Source: Epiperipatus broadwayi (taxonomy: Eukaryota > Onychophora > Udeonychophora > Euonychophora > Peripatidae). Taken from it: a DNA stretch of 64,000 nucleotides. Positions 10,901 to 24,215 of the stretch are shown piece after piece. The notes under the pieces are model-generated. The model was not told where the DNA came from. It worked only from the letters and a program-made list of their open reading frames with translations, and did not search any database. The stretch is from assembly GCA_028023455.1 (NCBI GenBank), contig JAQFVV010006855.1, forward strand, positions 1 to 64,000. The letters are read 5' to 3'. The position numbers and the translations under genes were made by a program. How positions within the stretch are numbered: the stretch's first letter is position 1; the number at the start of each line of letters is the position of its first letter.

Positions 10901-12429
10901 AGAAGAACTGGTAACATGAATTTTAATCATATTTTTTCAGTGACTATTAACACATTTTTAATAATAAATCTATTTATCTCTCTCTTTAAATCTTTGAATC
11001 TTAAAATGAAAATCAATTAGAGATGATTTTTCATAATAATAAATATTGCATTATTGATGTATTGTGCATTCTTAGATAGTTACATGTAACCATTTATGTG
11101 TATTTTATTTTTATAAAATGTATTTATTGTGTATTGATTCAAATATTATGAAAAATGTTGATTTATATAATATTGTATGTAAAAAGTATTTAGTAGTATT
11201 TTTACTGACAATGGGAATTGGCACATATACACATACATGCATAGTAATATAATTATGGTTACTTGTACATTTGTTGAACATGAATGTTAAAAATCGGTAG
11301 AAATTTAGCATTAGGAGAGATAGATTTTTAATGTAATTAATAACTTAGATTGATAAAAAGGGAGATAAGTAATTGGGAGCTTATTTCTCTAAATGTTATT
11401 ATCTATATGATCTAACCAACCTTTCTCGGCTGATTTCTCTTTTTAATATTATGTTTTTTAGCTATATAAAATATATGTTATATGATAGGCGAGTATGTGC
11501 ATGCATACAGTATTTTTTTAATATTTTTTTAGGAAATTAGTGCACACGCATCACACTAAATGACATGGGCATTGAATATTTATTATTAAGGGAAGGGAGA
11601 AAGATCTTTGTTATTATTAATATTATTATTTAAATGTAAACAATCTATCAATATTAATTATATAAATGTTTTATTTGTATTATTAATGATTAATCAGTAA
11701 TAAATGTTAATTTGTTTTTATTAAAAGAGACATATATCTTTATTAAGAGTTAATCATTTTCTAGTGATATTAGTTATGTCCATCATCATCAGTGATGAAT
11801 ATCAATTATTAAGTCCTAATTTAAATATAATAATGTTTTAGGCAAATAATTATAGGTTGATAAAAGACGAAATTTATATTGTGAGTTAGCTCTAAAGCTG
11901 CATCTGGAAGTATCACTATCATCACCATCATCTTATTAATCAGTTGTCTAAATTAATGTGTTTAATGGTCATATGAATAATTGTTTTCACTGTATTTGTG
12001 AGCTACCATTCGAGATAATGACTACCATCAAAGATCATCAAATGCCACTCAAGGTTTAGTGAATTTCCACTGATAAATCATAATGTGAGATACTAAGGTT
12101 TGTGAGAGTGTTAAATATGCATTTATAATATTAAAATCATATAATAATTCAGTCTGATAATTTTATATGCACAACTAAAGCATTAGGATGTTTTCCCTTA
12201 ATATTAGTGCAAAATGTCATATGGTTATAAAGTAAATCCTATACACTATTATCAATAATGTTCCAAGTGGATTCAAACAGGTACATCTATAAGTAGGTAT
12301 ATAATGTAATTTCATCTAGGTTTAGATAGACAGTGGCAACCATATAGACCATATACACAAAAACATATAAAAAACATATAACAACTTGTTTAAAGCACAC
12401 TGGTTTATTTCTCTCATTTTCCACCAATA
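7941..12429. other. AT-rich intergenic DNA, no gene seen
   Basis: No open frame with recognisable similarity, no clear tandem array and no transposon ends were found. A CAT/ATC trinucleotide run lies near 10703-10722. A diffuse segment near 11770-12060 resembles 26420-26760 (listed separately). Confidence 0.6.
11770..12060 (+). repeat. Dispersed repeat, copy 1 of a diverged pair
   Basis: Ordered blocks match 26420-26760: ATTATTAA(G/A)TCCTA, then AT(A/T)TTTTAGGCAAATAAT against ATTTTGGTAAATAAAC, then ATTTATATTGTGAGTT against ATTTATTGTTGTGAGTT, then CTATCATCACC. The blocks keep the same order and similar spacing. The repeat type is unknown. Confidence 0.45.
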
Positions 12430-13008
12430 TTGATATGGCTTATTTATTTTCATATTTTATATGATTTCCCAAAGGAAATATGTGTGAATTGCAAAGGCAA
12501 TAACTCCATATTCCACAAATGCCTGCTTGGTTTCTCCTCTCAGATCTCCCAAACTAATGCAGATCCTCATTCAGTCTACTCTAGCATTTTAAGCAATCAA
12601 GCTAAAGATTGATTCACCATGAAACTTGGACTTCCAATCAGTCCTGTTCTTACCAGTCAGAGCAATTAAAATGTCTTGCCAGCAAAATGCTGTGCTCTTC
12701 TGGGGTCTGAAAATGTGTCTCTAGGTGCAAGAATATCTTGGAGTTATAGTACTCTAGAAAGTGATATGGTTCCTGTGCCTACTCTCAGTTTGATGAACTT
12801 ACAAATACCTCAAATGACTGCAAGAATGATAAAAAGAAAGAAAAATAGAAAACCATCTGCATTTATGGATGAGTGCAATATTGATCTGAATAGGACATCT
12901 AGTGACTCCAACACCATTTGTGTTTCCAAAAATGCACTATCTAGACCAAAGAAATCCTTAGCAAAAAGAAAAAGCCAAATGCAGCTGAAGACATACTGGG
13001 CATTTTAA
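12430..13008 (+). pseudogene. Decayed LINE ORF1 remnant
   Basis: The translation near 12470-12560 contains CVNCKGNNSIFHKC followed by a stretch ending NADPHSVYSSI. This resembles the C-terminal zinc-knuckle part of Jockey-type LINE ORF1 proteins (CxNC-x4-H..., then a SYA-like segment), with the histidine replaced. A second open stretch (12676-13008) ends KSQMQLKTYWAF and has no clear match. It lies just upstream of LINE ORF2 remnants on the same strand, which supports the call. The assignment is tentative. Confidence 0.4.
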
Positions 13009-13479
13009 AGCCAATTTGATGGCCAGAACTATATGTTTGTGTGACAGCTGTTGTTGCTGTTTCTTCAGACCTCTCTATTATTTGGCCAGAGTGTGTCTTA
13101 TCCATCTGTGATATTGTAAAATGGGAACACCTACAGAAATGCAATAATCAATGAAAATTAAAATAATATGGGTAAACATTAGGTGATTAAACTCAAATCA
13201 ATGAACTTATGCCATTCTAAGCTACTTCCAGTAAGTCACAGAACAGACTTTGCTTTGCAGAAACAAAACCCCACATAAACAACAATAAAAGATTGTGGAG
13301 ATAATTAACTCCCTTGGTTTGTTGCATTATTCCATAGCAACATCACCTTCCAATGGTGTATGATTCATGATAAACTGTAACTCTAAATTTATACAGTATA
13401 ATTCAATTCATATACACACAAACTGTGTTATAGTATTTTTTTTTTTGGGAACATATGTTTAAATATAATTTTACCTATA

Positions 13480-16430
13480 TTTATAGAATGACAACAGCAC
13501 AATCCTCAAAGTCATAAACATGATCAATGCAGCCCTTGCTTCTAATTCTTCACCCACAGTTCTACTGGGTGATTTTAACCTGCCATCTTGCACTTTTGAC
13601 AAGAGATTCATTCATTTAATCAACACACCACTTATTTCAACTAAAGATTTCTTACCTCAGAACACATATTTCTTTTACACAAAACAATACACCACATTGA
13701 TTGATCTGGTATATTTCTTATCAGATATTCACTTCCAAATTGAGTTAGATCACCTCACTCTTAAAATATTTATTCAATAAGAACATCCACTTTATCACAA
13801 TGATGGCCTAGCAAGAATACCCAGCATGATTAATATATTTTCCATTCCAGAAATGATTTTTTAAGTCCTACATATATTTACACAAAACCAACTTGTTATC
13901 TCCTGCCCTGGTTATCATATGGCTCATGTATACTGAAATCTTCAAAGCCATATTCAAAAATTATATTCATAATGAAAACTATCATTTTAGATTATTGAAA
14001 GATATGTAATCAATTCACATTGCAATGGGTTTGTTTCTCTCCTCATCATCAAATATTGAGAGCATCCTGGAACTTAAGAATTTGTATAAGGAGAAGCAAA
14101 GGTTACAAGCTGAAATCATTGCCATCAAAAAAACTAATGTATTCCTAGCCATTAGGCTCTCCTATACAAGAGGCTACATATGATGGGCATTTGGGTCAAA
14201 GTAAAAACTTATGAAACCTATTCTTATTGCTGAAGGCAGAAACAACAATGTTAGTTCCCCGATGCTAATGATGATTTATAATTTTTTTCATGAAAAATTT
14301 CAAGCTGCATCAGTACCTAATATTAGAATCTCATAAAATATATCACCCTTATAAACATCATGATATTACCCATCAACAGAGCTTTTCTAAATTAAAATTA
14401 TTCCTGGGAAAACTTACCTTGGACCCTACAGCCTTTTTAGATTTCTCTTGCTACACCTAGCCCCCTTTACCATTCTAATTGTCAGCAGAATTCTGGATAC
14501 CTTGATCTCTATGCACTTGAACACTCCTGACTTATATCTGATTTCATAAAAACAAGGAATCACTTTTCTATAATCTCTAACATCAGGCTCATCTATATTC
14601 TCTCTATGTTAATTAAGGGCATAGAGGGGTTAATCAAGGACAAGATCCAGTACAAGAACCTGATATATCCTGCCCAATATTCAAAAAGGGCTCTTCAACA
14701 GGGGATGCAGTAAGCCCATTTAAATTATTGACTGACTATTTAAGAACCAAGAGAAATTCCAGACCCATTATAGTTCAATTGGACATAATGACAGCATTTG
14801 ACTCCAAAAGAATTAACATACTGCTAAATATATGTAAGTGAGTATCGAGTTCCTAAAGTATATCTGATCATGTTAGAAAATCTACTGAACAATAGAGATA
14901 TCATGGTTACAAACATTGGTCAGATAATCCCTAGTTTCACATACTCCATTTATATTCCCCAGGGCTCTCCTTTTAGCGCCCTATTGTTCATAGCTGATGT
15001 CAATCCAATACTTAGAGAGAATGAGGCAATGATTCCTGGATTTTTAACTGATGCTCAGCTGCATAATTAAGCTTCTCACATTTATGGATGACATTGTCAT
15101 GATTCTTCCCTTTCTTAAATTTTTACCAGTGCTACAACATATTTTAAGTCCAATTTTCGGTGGAATCTAAATTATCATTCAACTCTGAAAAGTGTGGAGG
15201 ATATTATTAGGACAGTGTTTTCCTTCTCAGGCTTCACTCATTTTTAGGCTTCACTTTCTATCTCTCTCCTAATGCGATACGGAAATTCCTGCGAGATGAC
15301 CTTAACTTGCTTCCAAGCTAAATATTGACACATTAAAAGTGGCATACATTTCTATTTGTGTCAAAGTGACCCTCCTTAACCTCCCTCATTTTTTTATGAA
15401 TAGACTATTGCCTAGCTATCTTAAATCCTTAAAAAATGTTCATTACACAAAATAATACTTTATGCTCCAGTCTGCTCTGTGTGAAAAAATTAATTGCCAT
15501 TAGCATGTGAAAGATGCAGAAATCACAAGCACTCAATGGTTTGGGCTTGAATGCTTTTGTAACATAAATGTTCAATTGAACCCTCAATATCATCCATACT
15601 ATTAAAACGAAGATAATGGGTCTTGTTTCAGTAGAAGAGATTCCTCCTACAGACAAAGCTTTCTCTTATGATGGTAAATCCTGGTTAAAGAAATTATTTA
15701 ACCTCTCTGCCCAATATATCAATGTAGCCTCCCATGATTTTGAAAGAAACTTACATATTGGGAGGCATTTAAGTTAATGAATCCTCTTTTCACTTGCCTC
15801 CTAGCATTCTTGGTTTGTCTGATGATAAACTTTAGATTGTATCTTGTAGCCAAATTCATTGACTTCAACTTAAAAACAAACCTGGATTCTCTGACAACCA
15901 AAGACTTTTTGACATTTAGGTGAGAATGTCATAAAATTGAGCCTACATGTTATATCTGTAAATGGGACATGGAGACCCTGCCTCATGTTTTGAATGATTG
16001 TAGAGAGATTAAATCATGCAAGACTAAATTTATTAATGACTTTTAATCTTAGCTTGTCCCAGCTACTTGACCTGATCAGTTGTATTGTACTAGGTAGATC
16101 CACAGACATCAGGAGAGCCATCTTAATTAATCAATCTATTTGGCTTCTTAGATGTCATCTGGTCCTGTATTCATTACCCTATAATCCAGTGCAGTTTGCA
16201 TAAAAATCATTATGTCTCATTAAGAGGAGACACAATCTGTTAACACCAACTGATATCTTCAATTCTACCTGGTCACATTCTGATAAACTTATTTGATCTT
16301 TGCAACCTCTCACATGATGTTACTGAACCTGGCTCTGGTTTTTTGATAGCTAGGAAAAAGCATCTTTGTCATCATAGAAGTCAATTGTATGATTTATTGT
16401 TTAATTTCATAAAAGTAATCTTATAATTTT
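13480..16430 (+). pseudogene. Decayed LINE ORF2 (endonuclease, RT and C-terminal knuckle)
   Basis: Landmarks of one LINE ORF2 appear in order on the plus strand but in shifting frames. The endonuclease-like part (13520-13780) has VLLGDFNLPS and later IDLVYFLSD...LDHLTL, matching the GDFN and S/DH motifs of the exonuclease-endonuclease-phosphatase fold. At 14766-14840 is LDIMTAFDSKRINILL (RT motif A). At 14950-15000 is IPQGSPFSALLF (motif B-like). At 15080-15110 is TFMDDIVMIL (the xxDD catalytic box). At 15940-16010 is CYICKWDMETLPHVLNDC, a CCHC knuckle near LINE C-termini. Near 16310-16380 a DVTEPG...ARKKH stretch resembles the final conserved block. Many stops and frameshifts mean it is inactive. 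Confidence 0.7.
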
Positions 16431-16450
16431 CTTTTTCCTTCACTATATAT

Positions 16451-16478
16451 TGTAACGATATATAAATATGTCGTTACA
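16451..16478. repeat. Short palindrome at the candidate LTR start
   Basis: GTAACGA and TCGTTAC (16452-16477) are exact 7-bp inverted repeats around an AT spacer. This could be a second terminal-like motif or chance in AT-rich DNA. Confidence 0.4.
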
Positions 16479-18562
16479 TTAATTTAAAATAAAAACTTAA
16501 AAGTTCGCAAATAAAAGTAAAAAACTAAACGCTAAAATTAAAACATTGTTAAACGTGTATACATTCGCACAGATGCTAAACTTTAAAAATATTTTTTCAT
16601 AAACAAAAAAAAAAAGTATTTGAACGTATTTTTTTTAATAAAAAAATACAAGCTTGAAATATAAAAATATTTTAATAAAAAAATAATGTAATAAAAACAG
16701 GTATTAATTAATTCCTGTAATCTATAAATGGAAATGATTGTTTATTAATTATCTAAAAGCTGTTTAATTAAAAAGTCAGATGGAAAGTTAGATAAGAGAA
16801 GAAAGAGATTTTAGCTTGACAAATGGAAGCACTAAGCCTTGGCCCGGACCATAACGAAAAAACAGATTAGTGACGTTTTGTTCAGTGAATCCTTGTGGAT
16901 GATATAAAAAGAAAAAAATATTGAATTGAGGGAGCTTTTTCCAACTTGATTTTGGTGGGTCTGGCGACAAGACGCACTTGTCGTCCTCACTCACTTATTT
17001 AAAAATGCAAAGACTGTGATACCAGAACAGAACCAGCAACTGCCACCTCCAAAACATCAGACCGGTCTTCCGGGAAAGTCTGCGTGGGAATTGCCAACGG
17101 GAACAGGGACTTCCCTACCGTAAGCAATAGAACTGAACAATTGTTAAAATCATAACCTTAATTAAGAACTTTAAAGATTGCTAAGTAAATTTAAATTTTA
17201 TAAAAAGGAACTTTTCTCTGACTTATGTGTCAACTAAATTGATAATGTGATATTTTATATATGTGTGCGTTTGATAAAAAAAAAATCATTTCCATTTATT
17301 ATTTATTGTATTGATATTTATTGTTTAAATTTTAAATGAGGTAATTTCAAGTTGTTTATAGACGCTTGCATGGATTCGTTTGCGGTTAATTATATTTTGG
17401 TTTCCATATTTGATCAAAATATATAGACATTCGATAAATAATGATACCTTACGGTGAGTATCTAAAATGTATTTATTCGGATGTCTTTTAAGTTATTGGT
17501 GACAACGCAAGTATCTTATGGTGAATACTATTGGGTTACTTATAAGTTTCCCTCTGTGATTGTCGGTATCAATAATTTTGTATTTTGATCGTTTATGTTT
17601 ATTTTGAAATGTTTTTGACCGTGGAATCTATGTAATCGATCTATACCCAACATTTTTAAACAAATCTGTGCGAACGTATTTAAATGTTAAAATTAAGTCG
17701 GGCGTGAATGGCTATATAGTTTGTAAAGTTATATTAAGGGAGGGTAATCTTAGGTTATTCATTTCGTAGTTGAATTGGTTCAATGGATTGGATATATTTG
17801 TGTAATTAGTAGATGTAGTATGAGGTCCACTACGGGCAGGATTATAGATATACGCCACACACCCTCGGTTTTCCTATGGATGGGTTTGTAAGTCGGCAGA
17901 AGACCGCAGTCCATTCCTATGGAGTTTTTTGTTTATTGATCTACTTGCCCACAGATGTCACATTCCTGTTGGTGGAGAGTCAATGTCTTTTCTATTTCTA
18001 CTTATTGTTCAGATGTACATTCCTGACAATATAGTATTTTGTGTTGTCGTATCATGCTACATTGAATACATGAATGTATCAGATGGATTGGCGCCAGTTG
18101 ATTGCGAAATTTGTTGCCTAAGGTTAAATCAGGGAAGAATATTTTCCTTTCAAATGCAGACCTATGTAGTCCATTCATACTCGACCCTCTAAATAAATAG
18201 TAAACTCATTATGTGAAATCTACTTAAATTTAGAATTAAAGATCAATATAAAATTATAAACGTTAAATTTATTCCTCAAATTTTAAATATTATTTTATAT
18301 GTGTGTAAATAAATCTTTTTATGTGTTAATTTCTGGCAGTGGCTTTTATTCTCTTATATTTAAGATATACAATTTATATTTTATTATCTCTGCATCTCCG
18401 CTGAGCTAGTGACTTGGGCTAATGATCTAAATATGTAAATAAAGTGGAATCCTAACAGCGCGTATCTGCCTACTTTATAAATTTTTCTAGGCTCAAATGC
18501 CTAGATGGCGCCCTTTGGTAGTGCGGTGCGATGCGATCTCCCACTTCGTTTGGATCGTTATA
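16451..18562. mobile_element. Probable solo LTR
   Basis: Starts TGTAACGATATA and ends ATCGTTATA. These ends are inverted repeats of each other except for one C-to-T change, and both borders lie in TATAT sequence. Its GC content is higher than its surroundings. A polyadenylation-like AATAAA lies near 18438, about 120 bp before the right end, and a GTAAGC donor-like site lies at about 17120. No protein gene was found; the open frames 16788-16994 (-) and 17929-18192 (+) are unrecognised. The border layout (TGTAA..., next to TA repeats) matches the LTR elements elsewhere in the window. No second copy is present here, so a solo LTR is an inference. Confidence 0.5.
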
Positions 18563-21000
18563 ATATATATATATAAACAAAAAAAGCCTTATAAATCCAA
18601 TAAATAATATATTTCAACCAGAGGACTGGTTTTCATATATATATATATATATATATATGAACTAACTAAAGAAAAAATAAAAACATAATAAAAACACAGA
18701 ATTACTTCTCTATAAAACTGCTTTTATATTTCAACCAGCAGATTGGTTTTCATCAGAAAGTAAACTGGTTGTTTCCAAAATTTAAGTGCTAAAATATTAC
18801 AAATAGTTACCTATCAATCAAAACAAAACTAATTCCTATAGGCTAAAAATGTTTAAAAACTCTGTGTGTGTATGTATATATATATATATATATATATTCT
18901 AACCTCCCCCCACACGTCCTCACCCCAAAATATACTGTTTATTACGAATATTACGGGTTCTAGCTCAGTTAACAAATAAATAAATGAAATATTCAGCATT
19001 AATTAAAATGATTACTAGCTCTAATTTTTAAAATACAAATACGGTTCGATTTTAAAATGAATTACCAAATATTTACTATTTTCATGAGACATGGAGTGAC
19101 AATACGGGGAACGAGATAGACTACATTGAGCCATTATCCACACGATACTACCTCAATGGCATAAGAACACTATCCCCCCTTTTACTATACCAAATAACTA
19201 ACTCATAGTATTCTTACGACTTTCTAAGCTCTATTCACTACGATTAAAATAATAATCATATCTTAATCTTCTTTATAACAAGAATCTAGCTTAATTAAAT
19301 AAATGAAGTAAATAAAATAAAATCTCAGGTTCATAAATTGTATTCTAACTGATTTAAAATTACGGTAGTAAAATATGAAAAGGGAATTTTATGTCATAAT
19401 CTACTACACAGCAACTAATAATAATAAAATAATAATAACAATAATAATATAATATAATCTTATTTCTTCCTGAAATGAAATAAATAAATACGTATGTGGT
19501 AGTATTTTAATAATCTGACAACAGAATACGTGTGGCAACATTAGCATATAATTTAATGTAATATTGTGGCAACCGACTTATGACCAATAAATAATATAAA
19601 ATTATGATCTTTTAATTTTAACATACCAATAAATTCTCAAAATTCTTATAACACTTTTATGTTTACCTTTTGTGCAAAATTTATATGTCTGTTTCAATTA
19701 TAAATGTATCGTGATTTCATGCATCCATGTGGACAAATAATAACTCGGACACAAAACTTTAAAACAAATTTAAAACAAAGTTTATTAACAACATAAATAA
19801 ATTAACAATATTTTTACACTATATACATTGGATATCCCTTACTTTCATATCTCAACTTAGTTTATTAGTTTATAAAATGAAAATCAAAATATTATTTACT
19901 TTTCCTAGTTAAATCTTATTTTTAAAACACTTAAGAAAATACAATATTATTACTTGATTTATTATTATGGTTAACCTATTACAAAATGCATTTCTTATAT
20001 GATTATCACAAACACTTTTCATCCCTAATATTATTAAAATTACATTTTTACAAAATTTACATTCGTAATAAAATTCCACAAAATAATAAAATTTAGTTTC
20101 ATATTGGTTGTATGGAATCTTACAAAGTCAAAACATTATTCTACATTCGGTATTAGGTTTTCATTATGCATTATCCGATGTTTATTAATCCTAATATTCT
20201 CATTCAAGCCTTACTTAGGATGATATTATTCTAACCATTAACATACCATGCACAAGTATATGTTTACTATACCTTATTGAATTTTCTCTTGATAAATATG
20301 CAATACTCATTCCATCCAACATTAATAATTAAAAAAAATTTTCAAATTTTATTATCATTTTAAAATACTTGGTTTAGATTTCTTTTCAAAATCTTATATT
20401 CATTTCTGAATTAATTTTACAATGTATTATATGATTCTTTCTCTCCTTATGATATTTTGGACTTTCAATTTTAAAGTTACACAATTCTATACATTCAAGC
20501 AAATAAACTATCCTTACACAAACTATAACATCTCTTCAGTTCTATTTTATTCATTATTTCTTTGAAAATATCTTTTTGACCGATGCAGATTCATGAAATA
20601 AGGATAGCAAAGATAGATGCATAGGATCAAAATACCACTAGAATATTACTCGTCATATACCTTGATAATCATTGCACAGTGAATTAAAAGACACTATAGA
20701 GGAGTGACCTTTACCTGTCTACCAACCTCTATCATAGGAACGATGCTAAAGCTATTTCTTCAGCTTTATTCTGACATCAAAAGTTTAAAGATATGCAAAA
20801 CACTGTCCAAACCATATGTGTTCAGTCATAGGACTTTGTTAACTATACTAAATCACACAAAACTAAATATGATCCAAATCCCTTATATTTTCCTATTTCT
20901 TAAAAAAACACATCATCTTGGTTTCCTCTCCTCTAGTACTTCCAAGTCACTATCCAATCTTATTTCTCAAGATTTTTCTATACTGTACATCGACAAATAC
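18563..21000. other. AT-rich DNA with TA microsatellites, no gene seen
   Basis: (TA)n runs at about 18563-18575, 18637-18659 and 18870-18897. The motif TATTTCAACCAG followed by GACTGGTTTTCAT or GATTGGTTTTCAT occurs twice (about 18608 and 18728). No coding similarity was found. Confidence 0.6.
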
Positions 21001-22640
21001 ATATCTGCATTACTAACAATAATAAAATTCATTAATATTTTAAAACTATTCCACTGTTCTATAAGAAAATCTTTTTACTACTTTCCTCCATATATTTAAT
21101 CATATACAAACTATTTAAATATCTGAATACTTTATCACATGAAAGTTCAAAAGAATCACACAATTGTTCTGTTAAATTATATTATTAATATACTTTAAAT
21201 AAATTGTTGCATGCATATTCCGAATTACTCCTATCTCATTATATGTTAAAATGTTGCATAAAATGTGTACATATAATTAAGACTTTCACACTTCATTCTT
21301 AATCAATAGATGATCTAAAAAAAATACATTATGCATTATAAACAACCATTAAAATTACCAAAACGACCTTTATCTCCTCGATCGTGTTCCGTAGGCTTCA
21401 CCATCCATTTGATCCTTGTAGATATAAGATTCACATCCATACACTTTATTTTAAACACTATTTCTATAATTTTATCAAGTTATTATATTTAAATTTTAAT
21501 ATTAGTAAATTTATGTTTTATGTTTCCCTAATCTCACATAACATTTATATTTTAAAATAGATTAGTAAAAAATATTCAAACTATATTTACTGTACTCTTT
21601 CATCAAATTTTCTTGAAAAACTGTTCATACTAAAGCCAAAAAAAAATTGTTTATCATTTCTTTTCCATTCACTTAATGTTCCTCTCTTGCTTGTTCAATT
21701 TTAAGGTAAAACAAATATTATTTCTTTCAATAAATATTCCTGAATGATAATCCTTGGGTTTTATAATATTTAATACAATTATTAATTATGATATTAATTC
21801 ATCCCGTAAAGAAAACTTCTAAATATTCTCTTCTAATATTTCTTGCTAATATTTTCTCCCACGCGACTTTTACGATGCATCTTTTCAGTACTTTGATTTA
21901 AATATTCAATAAAACTTTTCTGCTTCCATGGATTCATTTCATTAAGTAAATTAGATTTATATTTTTCCAAATCTTCATCTTTATTAAGCATTTCTCTAAT
22001 GAACACTTTATAATATTTTTAATTCTTCTTAGAGAAAGTTTTTCGGTTCCTTTTCCATAACAACACAATAGCTCTTTCATATTATTATTCTATAACTTTT
22101 TCCTTCTTTTAAAATTCTGGTACTATATACTTTGTAATGTCTCCTTTAAAAAGACCAACATTCTTTCTCCATTATAACTTTTACATAATTTTTTCTTTAT
22201 GATATACGCATCTTAATTTTTCCATAGAGAAGAATAAAAAAACTTCAGATTAGCCTTTTCAAATTGTGCATCATAATTTTTCCTGATGGCAAATAACTTT
22301 TCTTTTAAGTTTCCTGTATAATGTCCAAATTATATTTATCTGAGTTCTAATGATTTCCTGGTTGATCATAAATAAACTGTATTCAAGGCACTTTACAATT
22401 ATTTTTACTTTATCAATACTTTTAGGTACTTTTTTCCTTAGTATTTCCATTTTTACTGCAAGGTTTCGGCTAAACTTGAATAAAAATCCTGGTAAGAAAT
22501 CTTTTAAATTAGCCTTCCATTTAAAGGCAGTTCAAAATATTATATTTTAAAACAACACTTTTAAAATAAATATAAAATTTTTTAAATTATATCACTTTTC
22601 TAGCTTACGATCTTATACAGCTAAAAAATATGTTCCTCCT
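21000..22640 (-). pseudogene. Possible decayed coding remnant, unidentified
   Basis: Reading the minus strand, several stop-poor stretches with protein-like composition follow each other. One near 22500-22290 contains LPGFLFKFSRNLAVK and later MINQEIIRTQINIIW. One near 22030-21860 contains MLNKDEDLEKYKSNLLNEMN. Spacing and composition recall the linker between the endonuclease and RT domains of a LINE, but no catalytic motif is visible. Frames shift repeatedly. AT-rich DNA can produce such stretches by chance, so this is a weak call. Confidence 0.25.
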
Positions 22641-24010
22641 TCCTTTACTTACACATTCCTTCTCCCGCCCCGTCTAATTCCTATTTTTCATCTGCTAAAA
22701 TACCTCCATTGATTGGTTAATGACTTTTTAGCGAACAAATTTACATATTTTCAGTTTTTATAATAGATTAAACTTTTTTAAAATAAAGAATTTATGACGT
22801 CCTGTTTCAAAATATTATTTAGAATAGTATTTTTAAACTGAATTATAGTTTTATCAAAATCATTTAAACTTTAAAACAATTATTAAAATAACATTTAATA
22901 TTTTAACTTTTACTTTAACGATAGATAGCAATTACATTTAGTTTTATAATTCACAAACTTTATTATTATATTCTAACAAGTGTGTGTGTGAAGGTATATA
23001 ATATACAGTCACATGATTACTAACTTTATCAGATGATTTTTCTTTTTAATTTACATCTCGGTCTAAATTACCAAAACTGATATATTTTATAAAAATTTGG
23101 AAAATAATTTAAAATGTAGAACTAAATATAATTCTCACCATCCCAAAGTCTATTTTAAAATATATTAGATTAAATTTGAATATTAATTATAATTACAATA
23201 TTACATATAGCGTTTATTTAATTTATTAGTTTTAAAACATTACAATTGAATTGTTAATATACTTTTAACTATTTATAGCTGTATTATTTTATATGGCCAG
23301 CTTTTACAGCCATTAGCAAGGATATAATTAAGCTTTATTTAACTGTTCCTTTTAAAATAATCCATTACACTTTTACATACCAGGTATTTTTCAGCATTAA
23401 ATTGTACTATAAAATCTAATCAATCATACAATTATCAATATATTACACAAACGTATTTTAAAATTTGAATTTTTTTAGCAATTGACCATTCTACCCTATT
23501 ATGACCTATAGATAAGGGCACAATATAAATACTTAATAAATAAGCAATTGTAGAGAGAGATGGTAATATTTAATATTGATTTATTATATTTTTTATTGAA
23601 TAATGTGTTAAATTATTTAACTTTCATTTTGTTAAAATAAAGTAGATCAGAAAGAAACTGTAAAATAAGGTGATCAGATCAAGATTAGGAGATAAACAAA
23701 TGTACACATGCAAAAGAGTGTGAAAGAATGAAAATGTCTGTATAAACACAAAAATGCCTTTACACCTATTTCTGATAACTATAGATTGCCAGCTTTGTTG
23801 TATTGTTTTTATCTGTATCTAAGATTTGTTTTTTTAAAAGAGAGAAGTGCTTTGAGGAAATAAAAGGTGATTATTAATTTTCTTGTAAAATTGTGACAGA
23901 CCATCAAACTTGAGAAGCTTTGATTTTTTGTTTCAAGATAAGAGATTTGCAGGTGGTCAGTTTCTTTGACCAAAGATTGGCAATATAAATGAATGAAATA
24001 ATATTGAGAA
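22640..24010. other. AT-rich intergenic DNA, nothing seen
   Basis: No open frame with recognisable similarity, no repeat array and no transposon ends. A short TGTGTGTGTG run lies near 22980. Confidence 0.55.
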
Positions 24011-24215
24011 ATCACTCAGTCAGTATTATTAATCAGAGATGTAATGACTCAGTTTTTACCTTATTATTAAACAGAAATGTTTAAAGATCACTCAGTCAGT
24101 ATTATTAATCAGAGATGTAATGACTCAGTCTTTACATTATTATTAAACAGAAATGTTTAAAGATCACTCAGTCATTATTATTAAAAAGAGATGTAACGAT
24201 CAGTTTTTTTTTAAT
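24011..24215. repeat. Tandem repeat, period 76 bp, about 2.6 copies
   Basis: Units start at 24011, 24087 and 24163, each with ATCACTCAGTCA, an ATTATTA block, AGAGATGTAA and an AAACAGAAATGTTTAAAG end. The first two units are nearly identical. The third is shorter and more diverged. Confidence 0.9.

Noticed and set aside
12941-13144. Minus-strand 67-codon frame
   Set aside because: It overlaps plus-strand LINE remnants and has no motif.
20704-21099. 131-codon plus-strand frame as a host gene
   Set aside because: Leu/Ile/Ser/Phe-rich with no recognisable motif or homologue, and AT-rich DNA yields such frames by chance.
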